A stretch of 64,000 bases of DNA, taken from assembly GCF_001664485.1 (NCBI RefSeq), contig NZ_CP013635.1:310001-374000 (forward strand), given 5' to 3'. Within the stretch, counting starts at the first letter, position 1. Each line of letters begins with the position of its first letter. Below are positions 34,084-44,996 of this stretch, piece after piece. Position numbers and translations under genes: made by a program. Below the pieces are notes generated by a model that worked only from the letters and a program-made list of their open reading frames with translations, was not told the origin of the DNA and did no database searches. Origin of the DNA: Rhizobium sp. N324. Its GTDB lineage: Bacteria > Pseudomonadota > Alphaproteobacteria > Rhizobiales > Rhizobiaceae.

Positions 34084-35760
34084 TCACGCCGCCGCGACTT
34101 TGCCCGAGAGTGCCTTGTCCATGGCCGCCTGAAGCTGTTCCTGGGTGAAGGGTTTCGTCATCCTGAGCATCCGGCCAAGACTATGGTCTTCGGAAAATTC
34201 GGCATAGCCTGAGGCAAGAATAATGGGCAGGCCCGGGAAGGCGGAACGAAGGTGGCGTGCAAGCTCTGCACCCGTCATGCCGGGCATCGCGTGATCGGTA
34301 ATGACAAGATCGCAATCCCGTCCGTCGGCAAGGAATTCCAGGGCCTGCGAGGCAGAGGACGCTTCCCGCGGCAGGTGGCCGAGATCCTCCAGCATCGCCA
34401 CGGTTCCTGTCCGGACAAGCGCATCGTCGTCGACGACGAGAATGGCGAGCGGCCGTGACACCGGGTTCAAGGCTTCCGCTATAGGAGGCTCGACAGCCGG
34501 CTGCGTCTTGACGAAGCTCTCGGCGACGGGCAGCCACAGGGATACGGTCGTGCCCTTATCCCTCGCGCTCGATATCTGGATCGAGCCGCCGGATTGCGCC
34601 GCCAGGCCGTGAACCATCGACAGGCCGAGGCCGGTGCCCTTGCCGACCCCTTTGGTGGTGAAAAACGGCTCAGCGGCGCGAGCGACCGTTGCCTCATCCA
34701 TGCCCTCGCCATCGTCCGACACCGATATCCGGATGTAATTCCCGCCCGCAAGACCGGCCGGCCGGGCGTCTTCGGCCGCTGCGGCGGCGACCGTCACGGC
34801 GCCGCCGCTTTCGAGCGCATCGCGGGCATTGACGAACAGATTGAGCAGCGCCAGTTCCAGCTGGTTGCTGTCGACCAGCAGCGGCGCCAGATCCGCCGGA
34901 ATGCGCTTGCGGATTTCGATGCGCGGCCCCACCGCCTTGGCGAGAAGATCCTCGACGTTTTCGAACAACCTGAGGAAATCGACCGCCTGCGGCTTCAGCT
35001 CCTGCCGGCGCGCGAAGGCAAGCAGGCGCTGGGTCAGCGCCGTGCCGCGTTCGGCCGCCTGGATCGCATTCGTCAGCAGGCGTTCGCTGCGTTCATCCGC
35101 CGGAAGCCGCTTCTTCAGGAGGCCGAGGCTGCCGAGCACCGCCATCAGAAGATTATTGAAGTCGTGCGCCACCCCGCCCGTCAGGTGGCCGATCGTGTCA
35201 AGCTTCTGCGCCTCGAACAATTGCGCCAGGGCTTCCTCACGCTCGCGCGTCTTTTGATCGATCCGGTGCTCCAGTTCCTCGTTGAGCTCCCGCAGCTCGG
35301 TGGCCGAAGCCTCGAGCTCGGCCGTGCGCTGGCGAACCCTGGCCTCCAGCTCGGCATTCAGCCGTTCGAGCTCCCGCGTCTTCCGATAGAGATCGGCAAA
35401 AACCCTGACCTTGGCCCTCAGCACTTCCGGTACGATCGGCACGGAGACGTAGTCGACGGCGCCGACAGCATAACCGCGCAGCCGGTCGGGTTCGGCCAGC
35501 ATCACTGCAGAAACGAAAATGATCGGCGTGTTCTGATAGCGCGGGTGCTGCCGGATCATGCCGACCAGTTCGAAGCCATCCTGTTCGGGCATGCAGACAT
35601 CGACGAGGATCACGGCGATTTCGGTGCGCAGCAGATGCTCGAAAGCTTCGCGGGCGGATTGCGCCTTGATGAGGTTTTCCTCGAGCTCCTCGAGAATAAC
35701 CTCATAACTCAAGAGCTTGGCGGGCTGGTCGTCGACGAGGAGGATGTTGACGGGGTTCAT
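34084..35760 (-). CDS. Hybrid histidine kinase with N- and C-terminal receiver domains
   Basis: This 558-residue soluble protein has a receiver domain at about 1-120 (NILLVDDQPAK, phospho-acceptor in ILVDVCMPEQDG, conserved KP lysine replaced: DYVSVPIVPEVL). A long coiled coil follows (about 125-195), then the histidine-kinase dimerisation motif GGVAHDFNNLL (about 196), an ATPase domain with G-boxes (VSDDGEGMDE, GKGTGLGLSMVHGL) and a second receiver (ILVVDDDALVRTG, LVITDHAMPGMTG, MTKPFTQEQL). There is no membrane segment, so it receives signals by phosphotransfer. It starts 10 bp after the giant HAMP-array kinase and is its probable downstream partner. The missing lysine in receiver 1 (Val in VSVP) may weaken its switching. 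Confidence 0.9.
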   Translation of the reverse strand: MNPVNILLVDDQPAKLLSYEVILEELEENLIKAQSAREAFEHLLRTEIAVILVDVCMPEQDGFELVGMIRQHPRYQNTPIIFVSAVMLAEPDRLRGYAVGAVDYVSVPIVPEVLRAKVRVFADLYRKTRELERLNAELEARVRQRTAELEASATELRELNEELEHRIDQKTREREEALAQLFEAQKLDTIGHLTGGVAHDFNNLLMAVLGSLGLLKKRLPADERSERLLTNAIQAAERGTALTQRLLAFARRQELKPQAVDFLRLFENVEDLLAKAVGPRIEIRKRIPADLAPLLVDSNQLELALLNLFVNARDALESGGAVTVAAAAAEDARPAGLAGGNYIRISVSDDGEGMDEATVARAAEPFFTTKGVGKGTGLGLSMVHGLAAQSGGSIQISSARDKGTTVSLWLPVAESFVKTQPAVEPPIAEALNPVSRPLAILVVDDDALVRTGTVAMLEDLGHLPREASSASQALEFLADGRDCDLVITDHAMPGMTGAELARHLRSAFPGLPIILASGYAEFSEDHSLGRMLRMTKPFTQEQLQAAMDKALSGKVAAA

Positions 35761-35770
35761 GGCCGGTTCC

Positions 35771-38700
35771 TCAGCGATGCAGCCACATGCGAAGGGCCGA
35801 CAGAAGCTGCTCGGTATTGACCGGCTTCGCCAGGTAGTCGGAGGCGCCAGCCTCCAGGCATTTCTCGCGGTCGCCCTTCATCGCCTTGGCCGTCAGCGCC
35901 AGGATCGGCAACCGCCGGAACCGCGGCTCCGAGCGGATGACCTGCATCGTCTCGTAGCCGTCCATGCCAGGCATCATGATATCCATCAGCACGATCGCCA
36001 CCGAGGGCTCGTTGTTGATGACGTCGATGGCCTCGCTGCCGGTCGTCGCCGTCAGCACCCGCATGCCCCGGCGTTCCAGAACGCTGCTCAGCGCGAAGAT
36101 GTTGCGGGCATCGTCGTCGACGAGCAGCACGCTCTCGCCGACGAGATCCTCATCCGAGCTGTGCAGTTCCTGCAGCGTCGCCTGTTTTGCAGGCGGCAGA
36201 TCGGCGACGACCCGGTGCAGGAACAGAGCCGTCTCATCGAGCAGACGCTCCGGAGACTCGACGCCCTTCACCACGACGCTTCGGGCCATGCTATGCAGTG
36301 TCGCGTCTTCCTCGGGGGAAAGCTCCCGCCCGGTGAACACCACCACCGGAACCTCGCCGATTTCGGTGTCGTCACGTATCTGCTCCAGCACCTCGAAGCC
36401 GGACATATCCGGAAGAGTAAGGTCGAGCACCACGCAATCCGGAGGATCCTGCCTGAGGGCGGCAAGTGCTTCCGATCCCGAGCCGACGCTGGTGATGTCG
36501 ATGTCGTCATGTCCGAGAAGCGCAGTGACGCTCAGGCGCTCAGCCTCGTTGTCTTCCACCAGCAACAGATGTTTGCGGCGCGGCTCGGCGTAGGCCTTCA
36601 AGCGCGACAGCGCCTTGCCGAGGCCCTCGGGCGTCGTCGGCTTGCTCATGAAGGCAAAAGCGCCGCGGGTCAGCCCATGCTGGCGATCCTCGTCGAGGCT
36701 GATGATCTGCACCGGGATATGCCGCGTCTGCGAATTCTGCTTGAGCTGGCTGAGCACCGTCCAGCCGAGCATGTCGGGCAGGAAGATGTCGAGCGAGATC
36801 GCCGCCGGCCTGTAGTCCTGGGCGAGTGCCAGCGCATCGCTGCCGCGCATCGCCACCAGAACCTTGAACCCGTTGTCGCGGGCGAGATCGACGAGCACGC
36901 GGGCGTAATGCGGATCATCCTCGACGACAAGCAGCACCGAATCGCCGACCACGATCCGATGGCGATCGTCTTCGACATGTTCGGCCGGCTTCTCGGTTCG
37001 GCGGCTTGCCGCCGCCTCGGCGAATTCCACGACATTGGCCGATGGAGCGGGCTTCGGCGCTACCGCGCCGGCACCGACATAGGTCAGCGGCAGATAGAGG
37101 ACGAAGGTGCTGCCGACGCCGGGGGTGCTGCGCAACTGGATCTCGCCGCCCAGGAGATTTGCCAGTTCGCGGCTGATCGCCAGGCCGAGGCCGGTGCCGC
37201 CATATTTGCGACTCGTCGAGGCATCGGCCTGCTGGAATGCTTCGAAAATAATGCGTTGTTTTTCCGGCGGAATACCGATGCCGGTGTCGACAACTTCGAA
37301 GGCAATGACCGAGGGCGCATGCCGGAGCGACGGATGATCGGGCGACCAACCGCTCGCCGCCGGCGCGACGCGAAGCGTCACGCCACCCTGGGCGGTGAAC
37401 TTGAAGGCATTCGACAGCAGGTTCTTGAGGATCTGCTGCAGCCGCTTCGAATCGGTGATGATGCTCTTGGTGACATCCGCGCCGACCTCGACCGTAAACG
37501 ACAGGCTGCGGTTTTCGGCCTCGTGCCGGAACGGCCGGGCCATCACCTCGAGCAGGTTGCTGACGAAAATCTCCTCGGCATCGACCGAGACCGTTCCGGA
37601 CTCGATCTTCGACAGGTCGAGGATATCGCTGATCAGGTTCAGGAGGTCGGTTCCGGCGCCGTGGATCGTCTTGGCAAACTCGACCTGTTTGCTCGACAGG
37701 TTGCCGTCGGGGTTTTCGCCGAGCTGCTGACCGAGGATGAGGATCGAATTCAACGGCGTGCGCAGCTCGTGCGACATGTTGGCGAGGAATTCGGACTTGT
37801 ATTTCGATGTCAGCGCCAGTTCGGTCGCCTTTTCCTCCAGCGCGCGCCGGGCCTGCTCGATCTCCTGATTCTTCGCCTCGACTTCGACGTTGCGTTCTTC
37901 GAGCTGCTGCGCCTTCTGCCCGAGCTGTTCGTTGGTCTGCTGCAGCTCGCGCTGCTGCGTCTGCAGCTCGGCGGCGAGTTTCTGCGACTGCTTGAGCAGG
38001 CCTTCGGTCTGCATCGTCGCTTCGATCGAATTGAGGACGATGCCGATCGACGTCGTCAGCTGGTCGAGGAAGGAGAGCTGCAGCTCGGTGAACTCGCCGG
38101 CGGAGGCAAGCTCGATCACCGCCTTCACTTGTCCCTCGAAATGCACCGGCAGCACGATCGCGCTTCGCGGCAGGGTGGTGAAGACACCGGAACTGATCGG
38201 AATGACATTGTCGGGAAGGTCGGTGACGAGGATCCGGCGGGCGTCGCTGGCGCACTGGCCGACAAGTCCCTGACCGAAATCGAGCCGCAGCGGATGCGCC
38301 GCCTCGACCCCTTGCGCATAAACCGACAGCAGCGACAGGAATGGCTGTTCCTCATCGGCATCGACCTGGTAGATCACCCCCTGATGCGCGCCGACGAGCG
38401 GCGCCAGCTCTGACAGCATCATCTTGCCGACCAGCGTCAGGTCGCGCTGGCCCTGCAGCATGTTGGTGAAGCGGGCTAGGTTGGTCTTCAGCCAGTCCTG
38501 CTCGGTGTTGCGTTCGGTGGTGAGCCGCAGGTTGTCGATCATCGTGTTGATATTGTCTTTGAGCTCGGCGACTTCGCCGCGCGCGTCGACCTTGATCGAG
38601 CGCGTCAGGTCCCCCTTGGTGACGGCGGTCGCCACCTCGGCAATGGCGCGCACCTGCGTCGTCAGGTTGGCGGCAAGCAGATTGACGTTGCCGGTCAGAT

Positions 38701-41700
38701 CCTTCCAGGTGCCGGCGGTGCCCGGCACGTTCGCCTGGCCGCCGAGGCGACCTTCCACGCCGACCTCGCGCGCCACCGTCGTCACCTGATCGGCGAAGGT
38801 CGCGAGCGTATTGGTCATGTTGTTGATGGTTTCGGCGAGCGCCGCCACCTCGCCCTTGGAGGCGACGGTGAGGTTTTGCTTGAGGTCGCCGTTCGCCACC
38901 GCCGTCACCACCTTGACGATGCCGCGGACCTGCTCGGTCAGGTTGGCGGCCATGACGTTGACGGTATCGGTCAGATCCTTCCAGGTACCGGCAACACCCG
39001 GCACCTGCGCCTGACCGCCGAGCTTGCCCTCGGTGCCGACTTCGCGGGCCACACGCGTCACTTCGCCGGCGAAGGCATTGAGCTGATCCACCATCGTGTT
39101 GATGGTGTTCTTCAGTTCGAGAATCTCGCCCTTCACGTCGACGGTGATCTTGCGCGACAGGTCGCCGCGCGCCACGGCGGTGGTCACTTCGGCGATGTTG
39201 CGCACCTGGGTCGTGAGGTTGGCGGCGAGCAGGTTGACGTTGTCGGTCAAGTCCTTCCAGGTGCCGGCGACGCCGGGAACGACGGCCTGGCCGCCGAGCC
39301 TGCCGTCGGTGCCGACTTCGCGGGCAACGCGCGTCACTTCGCCGGCGAAGGAGCGGAGCTGGTCGACCATGGTATTCAAGGTGTCCTTCAGCAGCAGGAT
39401 TTCGCCTCGCACGTCGACGGTGATCTTGCGCGACAAGTCGCCATTGGCGATGGCGGTCGCCACCTCGGCGATGTTGCGCACCTGCGCCGTCAGGTTGCCG
39501 GCCATGGAATTGACGCTGTCCGTCAGGTCCTTCCAGGTGCCGGCAACGCCCGAGACCTGCGCCTGACCGCCGAGCTTGCCTTCGGTGCCGACTTCGCGGG
39601 CAACGCGCGTCACTTCACCGGCGAAGGCATTGAGCTGATCCACCATCGTGTTGATGGTGTTCTTCAGTTCGAGGATTTCGCCCTTCACGTCGACGGTGAT
39701 CTTGCGCGACAGGTCGCCGCGCGCCACGGCGGTCGTGACTTCGGCGATGTTGCGCACCTGGCCGGTGAGGTTGGAGGCCATGGAGTTGACGTTTTCGGTC
39801 AGGTCCTTCCAGGTGCCGGCGACGCCTGGCACCTGCGCCTGGCCGCCGAGCTTGCCTTCGGTGCCGACTTCGCGGGCAACGCGCGTCACTTCCGAGGCGA
39901 AGCGGTTTAGCTGGTCCACCATGGTGTTCAGGGTTTCCTTGAGTTCAAGGATTTCGCCCGAAACCGACACGGTGATCTTCTTCGACAGGTCGCCATTGGC
40001 GATCGCTGTGGATACTTCGGCGATATTGCGCACCTGCGCCGTCAGATTACCCGCCATCGAGTTGACGCTGTCGGTCAGGTCCTTCCAGGTGCCGGCGACG
40101 CCGAGCACATTGGCCTGGCCGCCGAGACGCCCTTCCGTGCCGACCTCGCGCGCCACGCGCGTCACCTCGCCGGCAAAGCCGTTCAGCTGATCGACCATCG
40201 TATTGATGGTCTCCTTCAGTTCGAGGATTTCGCCCGAGACGGTGACGGTGATCTTCTTCGACAGGTCTCCCTGGGCGACGGCGGTCGCGACTTCGGCGAT
40301 GTTACGCACCTGGCCGGTGAGGTTGGAAGCCATGGAATTGACGCTGTCGGTCAGATCCTTCCAGGTGCCGGCGACGCCGCGCACATTGGCCTGGCCGCCG
40401 AGCCGGCCCTCGGTGCCGACTTCGCGGGCAACGCGCGTCACTTCCGACGCAAAGGCGTTCAGCTGGTCGACCATCGTATTGATGGTTTCCTTGAGTTCGA
40501 GGATTTCGCCCTTCACGTCGACGGTAATCTTCTTCGACAGGTCGCCATTGGCGATCGCAGTCGAGACTTCGGCAATATTGCGCACCTGCGCCGTCAGATT
40601 GCCGCCCATCGAGTTGACATTCTCGGTCAGATCCTTCCACGTGCCGGCGACGCCGCGCACATTGGCCTGGCCGCCAAGCCGGCCTTCGGTGCCGACTTCG
40701 CGTGCAACGCGCGTCACTTCCGAAGCAAAGGCGTTCAGCTGATCGACCATCGTGTTGATGGTTTCCTTCAGCTCGAGGATTTCCCCCGACACCGTCACCG
40801 TGATCTTCTTCGACAGGTCGCCATTGGCGATTGCGGTCGAGACTTCGGCGATGTTGCGCACCTGCGCCGTCAGGTTGGAAGCCATCGAATTGACGTTGTC
40901 GGTCAGGTCCTTCCAGGTGCCGGCGACGCCCGGCACCTGCGCCTGGCCGCCAAGCCGGCCTTCGGTGCCGACCTCACGCGCCACACGCGTCACTTCGCCG
41001 GCAAAGCCGTTCAGCTGGTCCACCATCGTGTTGATGGTTTCCTTGAGCTCGAGGATTTCGCCCGAGACGTCGACGGTGATCTTGCGCGAGAGGTCGCCGC
41101 GCGCGACCGCCGTCGTCACCTGAGCAATGTTGCGCACCTGCGCCGTCAGATTGCCGCACATGGCGTTGACGCTGTCGGTCAAGTCCTTCCAGGTGCCGGC
41201 CACACCCGGCACCAGGGCCTGGCCGCCGAGCTTGCCCTCGGTGCCGACTTCGCGGGCGACGCGCGTCACTTCCGAAGCGAAGGATCTGAGCTGATCGACC
41301 ATCGTGTTGATGGCTTCCTTGAGCTGCAGGATTTCGCCGCGCACATCGACGGTGATCTTCTTGGACAGGTCGCCGTTGGCAACAGCGATCGTCACTTCGG
41401 CGATGTTGCGCACCTGCGCCGTCAGGTTCGACGCCATCGAGTTGACGCTCTCGGTCAAGTCCTTCCAGACGCCCGTCACCTCGGGCACTTGCGCCTGCCC
41501 GCCGAGTTTTCCGTCGGTGCCAACCTCGCGAGCAACGCGCGTCACTTCGGAGGTGAAGACGCTCAGCTGCTTGATCATCGTGTTGACGATATCGGCCGAG
41601 CGCAGGAACTCGCCCTTCAGCGGCCGGCCGTCGACGTCGAGCGGCACGGTCTGCAACAAGTCGCCTTTGGCGACCGCGGTGATCGTGCGCGTGACCGCCG

Positions 41701-42070
41701 TGGTCGGCCACAGCAGATCGTCGATCAGGCCGTTGATCGACCCCTCCATCTCCGACCAGGAGCCATCGGACAGGCCGAAGCGTACCCGCGTGCTCGTTCG
41801 CCCGTCACGGCCGACGACCTGGCCGACATGTTCGAGCTGCTGGGCCATGCGCTGATTGCCGGCAATGATATCGTTGAGGGCATCGGCGATCTTGCCGGTG
41901 ACGCCGGTCAGATCCGATCGCATGCGCACGGAAAAGTCGCCGCGCCGGACCGCGACCAGGACCTCGAGAAGGGCGCTGGCATCGTCGAATGCCATGGTTT
42001 TGTGGTCGTGGCCATTGAGGCTGTCTGCCGCAACGACATCGCGCGAAAATTCACTGGTCTGCTTGCTCAC
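35771..42070 (-). CDS. Giant HAMP-array hybrid histidine kinase (2099 aa) with three receivers
   Basis: No signal peptide or membrane helix is visible. Residues about 25-190 are HAMP-like and degenerate; then come eleven 92-residue units up to about 1165, each containing the pattern [25 protein letters not shown] and GTWKDLT. A GAF domain follows (about 1200-1340, [20 protein letters not shown]), then a coiled coil (1345-1430), HisKA ([12 protein letters not shown], about 1434) and HATPase ([26 protein letters not shown]). Three receivers have acceptors in [18 protein letters not shown] and VLMDIMMPG. The order resembles group III hybrid kinases (fungal Nik1-type, osmotic sensing), with more repeats. 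GTG start behind GGGGGA. It heads a two-gene operon with the next kinase. Confidence 0.92.
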   Translation of the reverse strand: MSKQTSEFSRDVVAADSLNGHDHKTMAFDDASALLEVLVAVRRGDFSVRMRSDLTGVTGKIADALNDIIAGNQRMAQQLEHVGQVVGRDGRTSTRVRFGLSDGSWSEMEGSINGLIDDLLWPTTAVTRTITAVAKGDLLQTVPLDVDGRPLKGEFLRSADIVNTMIKQLSVFTSEVTRVAREVGTDGKLGGQAQVPEVTGVWKDLTESVNSMASNLTAQVRNIAEVTIAVANGDLSKKITVDVRGEILQLKEAINTMVDQLRSFASEVTRVAREVGTEGKLGGQALVPGVAGTWKDLTDSVNAMCGNLTAQVRNIAQVTTAVARGDLSRKITVDVSGEILELKETINTMVDQLNGFAGEVTRVAREVGTEGRLGGQAQVPGVAGTWKDLTDNVNSMASNLTAQVRNIAEVSTAIANGDLSKKITVTVSGEILELKETINTMVDQLNAFASEVTRVAREVGTEGRLGGQANVRGVAGTWKDLTENVNSMGGNLTAQVRNIAEVSTAIANGDLSKKITVDVKGEILELKETINTMVDQLNAFASEVTRVAREVGTEGRLGGQANVRGVAGTWKDLTDSVNSMASNLTGQVRNIAEVATAVAQGDLSKKITVTVSGEILELKETINTMVDQLNGFAGEVTRVAREVGTEGRLGGQANVLGVAGTWKDLTDSVNSMAGNLTAQVRNIAEVSTAIANGDLSKKITVSVSGEILELKETLNTMVDQLNRFASEVTRVAREVGTEGKLGGQAQVPGVAGTWKDLTENVNSMASNLTGQVRNIAEVTTAVARGDLSRKITVDVKGEILELKNTINTMVDQLNAFAGEVTRVAREVGTEGKLGGQAQVSGVAGTWKDLTDSVNSMAGNLTAQVRNIAEVATAIANGDLSRKITVDVRGEILLLKDTLNTMVDQLRSFAGEVTRVAREVGTDGRLGGQAVVPGVAGTWKDLTDNVNLLAANLTTQVRNIAEVTTAVARGDLSRKITVDVKGEILELKNTINTMVDQLNAFAGEVTRVAREVGTEGKLGGQAQVPGVAGTWKDLTDTVNVMAANLTEQVRGIVKVVTAVANGDLKQNLTVASKGEVAALAETINNMTNTLATFADQVTTVAREVGVEGRLGGQANVPGTAGTWKDLTGNVNLLAANLTTQVRAIAEVATAVTKGDLTRSIKVDARGEVAELKDNINTMIDNLRLTTERNTEQDWLKTNLARFTNMLQGQRDLTLVGKMMLSELAPLVGAHQGVIYQVDADEEQPFLSLLSVYAQGVEAAHPLRLDFGQGLVGQCASDARRILVTDLPDNVIPISSGVFTTLPRSAIVLPVHFEGQVKAVIELASAGEFTELQLSFLDQLTTSIGIVLNSIEATMQTEGLLKQSQKLAAELQTQQRELQQTNEQLGQKAQQLEERNVEVEAKNQEIEQARRALEEKATELALTSKYKSEFLANMSHELRTPLNSILILGQQLGENPDGNLSSKQVEFAKTIHGAGTDLLNLISDILDLSKIESGTVSVDAEEIFVSNLLEVMARPFRHEAENRSLSFTVEVGADVTKSIITDSKRLQQILKNLLSNAFKFTAQGGVTLRVAPAASGWSPDHPSLRHAPSVIAFEVVDTGIGIPPEKQRIIFEAFQQADASTSRKYGGTGLGLAISRELANLLGGEIQLRSTPGVGSTFVLYLPLTYVGAGAVAPKPAPSANVVEFAEAAASRRTEKPAEHVEDDRHRIVVGDSVLLVVEDDPHYARVLVDLARDNGFKVLVAMRGSDALALAQDYRPAAISLDIFLPDMLGWTVLSQLKQNSQTRHIPVQIISLDEDRQHGLTRGAFAFMSKPTTPEGLGKALSRLKAYAEPRRKHLLLVEDNEAERLSVTALLGHDDIDITSVGSGSEALAALRQDPPDCVVLDLTLPDMSGFEVLEQIRDDTEIGEVPVVVFTGRELSPEEDATLHSMARSVVVKGVESPERLLDETALFLHRVVADLPPAKQATLQELHSSDEDLVGESVLLVDDDARNIFALSSVLERRGMRVLTATTGSEAIDVINNEPSVAIVLMDIMMPGMDGYETMQVIRSEPRFRRLPILALTAKAMKGDREKCLEAGASDYLAKPVNTEQLLSALRMWLHR
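38640..41590 (-). repeat. Eleven tandem 276-bp HAMP-unit repeats inside the giant kinase gene
   Basis: The codons for LGGQA recur with the first at 41493 and the last at 38733, ten intervals of exactly 276 bp each (2760 bp). Neighbouring units are very alike in DNA, e.g. the GTWKDLT and VTRVAREVG segments are nearly identical base for base. The limits given are approximate, since outer units fade into degenerate HAMP sequence. Confidence 0.9.
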
Positions 42071-42239
42071 GAAATCCCCCTGGTTCGACTGGAGGTAAAT
42101 TAGTGCTCAAGTGGAAAAAGGGTATGGCTGAGGCGCGCGGTTGCGGAGATCGATGTATCGGGCACCAGCCATCAAACTTTGCCTGCGCGGGAACAGTTTC
42201 CGGCCAGCCGTCGTTTCCAGCCTGATAATGGAGAGCGAC

Positions 42240-42692
42240 ATGTCGAACGTCTCAAGGACAGGCAAGGAAGAGATCAACAACGCGACCAGCCCGAACACAT
42301 TCGGAAGATCGGTCGAAAGCCAGGCGCAAATGCAGGATGCAGCAGCGCAGGCCTCGCCCGAAACCGGCGGCGAGGTGCTCAATATCTACCGGCTGGAACC
42401 GATCGCGGCCCCTGACGATCCGAGATGGGACAATGCTCCCGGCCATGGTATCGTCGTCGTGGCCGCCAGAACGCCGGGTGATGCCAGGATCGTCGCGGCA
42501 GCGCGCGAGCTCGACTTCATGGAAGTGGATGCAGCTCCCGCCGAAGATGTCACCACCGTCAATGCCAGCGCCTTTCGCGACGACAAGCTCTACACCGTCA
42601 TCGAGGTCGAACGGAACAGGCGCGACATCAAGCGCGGCATCGTCGAAGGCACGGTCTCGGTCGAAACGATCCGCTCGGTCGAGCCGGATTAG
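42240..42692 (+). CDS. Hypothetical protein (150 aa)
   Basis: I do not recognise this family. The N-terminal 50 residues are polar and probably disordered; the remainder includes LNIYRLEPIAAPDDPRWDNA and GIVVVAARTPGDARIVAAA, an alternating strand/helix pattern that suggests a small alpha/beta domain. No signal peptide or membrane segment. The ATG at 42240 has GGAG six bases upstream; the open frame begins at 42141 but that extension is poor. It is divergent from the giant kinase gene and 26 bp before the next small gene, so the two are likely co-transcribed. Confidence 0.65.
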   Translation: MSNVSRTGKEEINNATSPNTFGRSVESQAQMQDAAAQASPETGGEVLNIYRLEPIAAPDDPRWDNAPGHGIVVVAARTPGDARIVAAARELDFMEVDAAPAEDVTTVNASAFRDDKLYTVIEVERNRRDIKRGIVEGTVSVETIRSVEPD

Positions 42693-42718
42693 AGCGTGCC
42701 CCTTTCATTGGAGTTCTC

Positions 42719-43000
42719 ATGAATACGGCCAATCTGCAGCTCAAGGGCTTGATCATGGCGATGGCGTCGATCTGCGACGCCATCGTCGAGAAGGAACTGC
42801 TTACCCGCCAGGAGCTCAATGCCGCGCTATCGAAAGCCATGAAGGCCGTCGAGGAAGACGACGACCATGAGCTGTCGGACGCCAACCGCGCGGCGATCCT
42901 GTTTCCCATCCGTGTCTTGCAGCTTGCCGAGCAGGCTGCCGGGAAAGGCGAGCAGCTGACGTTTTCCGACTATGCCAAGCTTGTGGGAAAGTTGAGCTGA
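42719..43000 (+). CDS. Hypothetical protein (93 aa)
   Basis: No family is recognised. It is an all-helical acidic protein (IVEKELLTRQELNAALSKAM, AVEEDDDHELSDANRAAIL, then FPIRVLQLAEQ). GGAG is seven bases before the ATG. It lies between another hypothetical gene (26 bp) and the hydrolase gene (2 bp gap), so the three form a probable operon. Confidence 0.68.
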   Translation: MNTANLQLKGLIMAMASICDAIVEKELLTRQELNAALSKAMKAVEEDDDHELSDANRAAILFPIRVLQLAEQAAGKGEQLTFSDYAKLVGKLS

Positions 43001-43002
43001 CC

Positions 43003-43866
43003 GTGTTCGCGGGATTTGCCCTTGAGACCGTCGACGTCGGGCCGGGCCAGCTGCGGGTCCGCCACGGCGGATCGGGGCCGGCCCTTCTTCTCCTGCACGG
43101 CCATCCCCGCACGCATATGACCTGGGGCAAGGTGGCGGACCTGCTGTCGCCTGATTACACCGTCGTCTGCCCCGATCTTCCCGGCTTCGGCCGCTCCTAT
43201 CAGCCGGCCGATGCTCCTGGCAGCGTCAACTCCGCCAAGCGCGCCAAGGCGCACGCGCTTGTCGAACTGATGCGGCAATTGGGGCACGAAAGCTTCTTCG
43301 TGGTCGGCCATGACCGTGGCAGCCTGACGGCGTTCCGCATGGCGATGGATCATCCCGCTCGCGTGCGCAAGCTCGTCATCGCCGACGGCATCCCCGTTAT
43401 CGAGCATCTCGAACGCGCCGACTGGACCTTTGCCAGAGACTGGTACCACTGGTTCTTCTTCGCCCAACCGGAAAAACCGGAACGCGCAATCTGCGCCGAC
43501 CCTTTGGCATGGTACGACACGCTGTCGCCCAGGCTGATGGGGAGGGAGGCCTACGACGATCTGCTCGACGTCATCCATGATCCTGATGTCGTACACGGAA
43601 TGATCGAGGATTATCGCGCCGGCCTCAGCATCGACCATCTCCACGACCGCGAGGATCGCGATTCCGGCCGGAAAGTGGCGTGCCCCACGTTATGCCTCTG
43701 GTCGCTGAGGGACGATCTCGAACAGATCTACGGCGACCCTGTCGCCATCTGGCGGAATTGGGCGGATGACGTCAGGGGATTCGGCATCGAGAGCGGCCAC
43801 CACGTGGCCGAGGAGAACCCCTCTGCACTCTCCCAGGCGATCCGGACGTTTCTTCAAGCCCGTTGA
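43003..43866 (+). CDS. Alpha/beta hydrolase, haloacetate dehalogenase-like
   Basis: This 287-residue alpha/beta hydrolase has the oxyanion motif LLLHGHPRTHMTWG, nucleophile elbow GHDRGSLTAFRMAMDHP (Asp as nucleophile) and a terminal histidine in IESGHHVAEENP. The Asp nucleophile, the following Arg, and the DWYHWFFFAQPEKPE cap segment match fluoroacetate/haloacetate dehalogenases and related epoxide hydrolases. A true dehalogenase needs a halide-binding His-Trp-Tyr set in the cap; the cap has candidate Trp and Tyr residues (YHW, WYDTL), but I cannot confirm them. It starts with GTG immediately after the small hypothetical gene. Confidence 0.85.
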   Translation: MFAGFALETVDVGPGQLRVRHGGSGPALLLLHGHPRTHMTWGKVADLLSPDYTVVCPDLPGFGRSYQPADAPGSVNSAKRAKAHALVELMRQLGHESFFVVGHDRGSLTAFRMAMDHPARVRKLVIADGIPVIEHLERADWTFARDWYHWFFFAQPEKPERAICADPLAWYDTLSPRLMGREAYDDLLDVIHDPDVVHGMIEDYRAGLSIDHLHDREDRDSGRKVACPTLCLWSLRDDLEQIYGDPVAIWRNWADDVRGFGIESGHHVAEENPSALSQAIRTFLQAR

Positions 43867-43933
43867 TATGTCCGCTCCGCATGTTGGTTGGCTTTGTCTG
43901 CCCCTCTCGTTTACGGCTCTGCAAAAATCCTTA

Positions 43934-44009
43934 TTGCAATTCACTCGCAATTGCAGAATAGATAGAAACGAGGCCGAACGGTAATAATTGCAAATGCGTC
44001 GCATTTTCA
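43934..44009. promoter_or_regulatory. Putative Mur-responsive (manganese) operators upstream of sitA
   Basis: Two inverted-repeat elements precede sitA: TGCAATTCACTCGCAATTGCA at 43935-43955, and GCAAATGCGTCGCATTTTC at 43990-44008, whose core AAATGCG-T-CGCATTT is a perfect inverted repeat. Rhizobial sit operons are known to be repressed by the Fur homologue Mur through paired TGCAA-type elements (MRS) in this position. Binding by Mur is inferred. Confidence 0.7.
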
Positions 44010-44078
44010 TCGGCAAACCTGTTGCCGGCGGTCGCTGCGCGCGCCGAACGTCTGATGAGGCAAAGGAAGGGAATATTC

Positions 44079-44996
44079 ATGCTGAGTGACATGAAACGCA
44101 AAGTCATAAGCGGGCTGGTGGCCGTTGCCGCGCTCGGCCTGATGGCTGGCGGTGCCGCCGCGCAGGAGAAGTTCAAAGCGGTGACCACCTTCACCGTCAT
44201 TGCCGACATGGCAAAGAATGTTGCCGGTAACGCGGCGATCGTGGAATCGATTACCAAGCCCGGAGCCGAGATCCACGAATATCAGCCGACGCCGGGCGAT
44301 ATCCAGCGGGCCCAGGGCGCCCAGATCCTGCTGTCGAACGGGCTCAACCTCGAACTGTGGTTCCAGAAATTCTACCGGAACCTGAAAAATGTTCCCGATG
44401 TCGTGGTCTCCACAGGCGTCGAGCCGATGGGCATCAGCGAAGGACCCTATAGCGGCAAACCCAATCCGCATGCCTGGATGTCGCCGAAGAACGCGATCAT
44501 TTATGTCGACAACATCCGCGATGCCTTCGTCACATACGACCCGAAGAATGCAGAGATCTACACGGCCAATGCAGAGGCCTACAAGAAGGAGATCGAGGCG
44601 ACCATCGCGCCGATCCGCGAGAAGCTGAATACCATTCCCGAGGACAAGCGCTGGCTGGTATCGAGCGAAGGGGCCTTCTCTTATCTCGCCCGCGACTTCG
44701 GCTTGAAGGAGCTCTATCTCTGGCCGATCAATGCCGATCAGCAGGGCACGCCGCAGCAGGTCCGCAAAGTCGTCGATGCCGTCAGGGCCAACAAGATCCC
44801 TGCCGTATTCAGCGAGAGCACGGTGTCGGACAAGCCGGCCCGCCAGGTCGCCCGTGAAACCGGTGCCCGGTATGGCGGCGTGCTTTATGTCGACTCCTTG
44901 AGCGAGGCCGACGGCCCCACCCCGACCTATGTCGATCTGCTGCGCGTCACCTCCGACACTGTCGTCAAGGGCCTTGCCGAAGGCCTGTCGCAATGA
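44079..44996 (+). CDS. sitA: Manganese ABC transporter substrate-binding protein
   Basis: This 305-residue periplasmic cluster-9 binding protein has a signal peptide ending near GGAAAQEKF. The probable metal ligands are His in GAEIHEYQP, His in NPHAWMSPK, Glu in [10 protein letters not shown] and Asp in [10 protein letters not shown], the His-His-Glu-Asp set of Mn/Zn/Fe binding proteins. The long conserved helix backbone is present. The ATG at 44079 follows AAGGAAGGG; an upstream ATG at 44022 is less likely. It is the first gene of a four-gene operon, each overlapping the next, and behind Mur-type boxes. The assigned role is high-affinity Mn2+ (possibly also Fe2+) uptake. Confidence 0.94.
   Translation: MLSDMKRKVISGLVAVAALGLMAGGAAAQEKFKAVTTFTVIADMAKNVAGNAAIVESITKPGAEIHEYQPTPGDIQRAQGAQILLSNGLNLELWFQKFYRNLKNVPDVVVSTGVEPMGISEGPYSGKPNPHAWMSPKNAIIYVDNIRDAFVTYDPKNAEIYTANAEAYKKEIEATIAPIREKLNTIPEDKRWLVSSEGAFSYLARDFGLKELYLWPINADQQGTPQQVRKVVDAVRANKIPAVFSESTVSDKPARQVARETGARYGGVLYVDSLSEADGPTPTYVDLLRVTSDTVVKGLAEGLSQ

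Noticed and set aside
35717..38413. An 898-codon open frame antisense to the giant kinase
   Set aside because: It is a mirror of the GC-rich coding strand; composition is Arg/His/Gln-rich without domain motifs, whereas the opposite strand has clear kinase and receiver domains.
38640..41590. Tandem 276-bp repeats considered as a CRISPR or satellite array
   Set aside because: The repeats are in frame, protein-coding and without spacers; they encode HAMP units.
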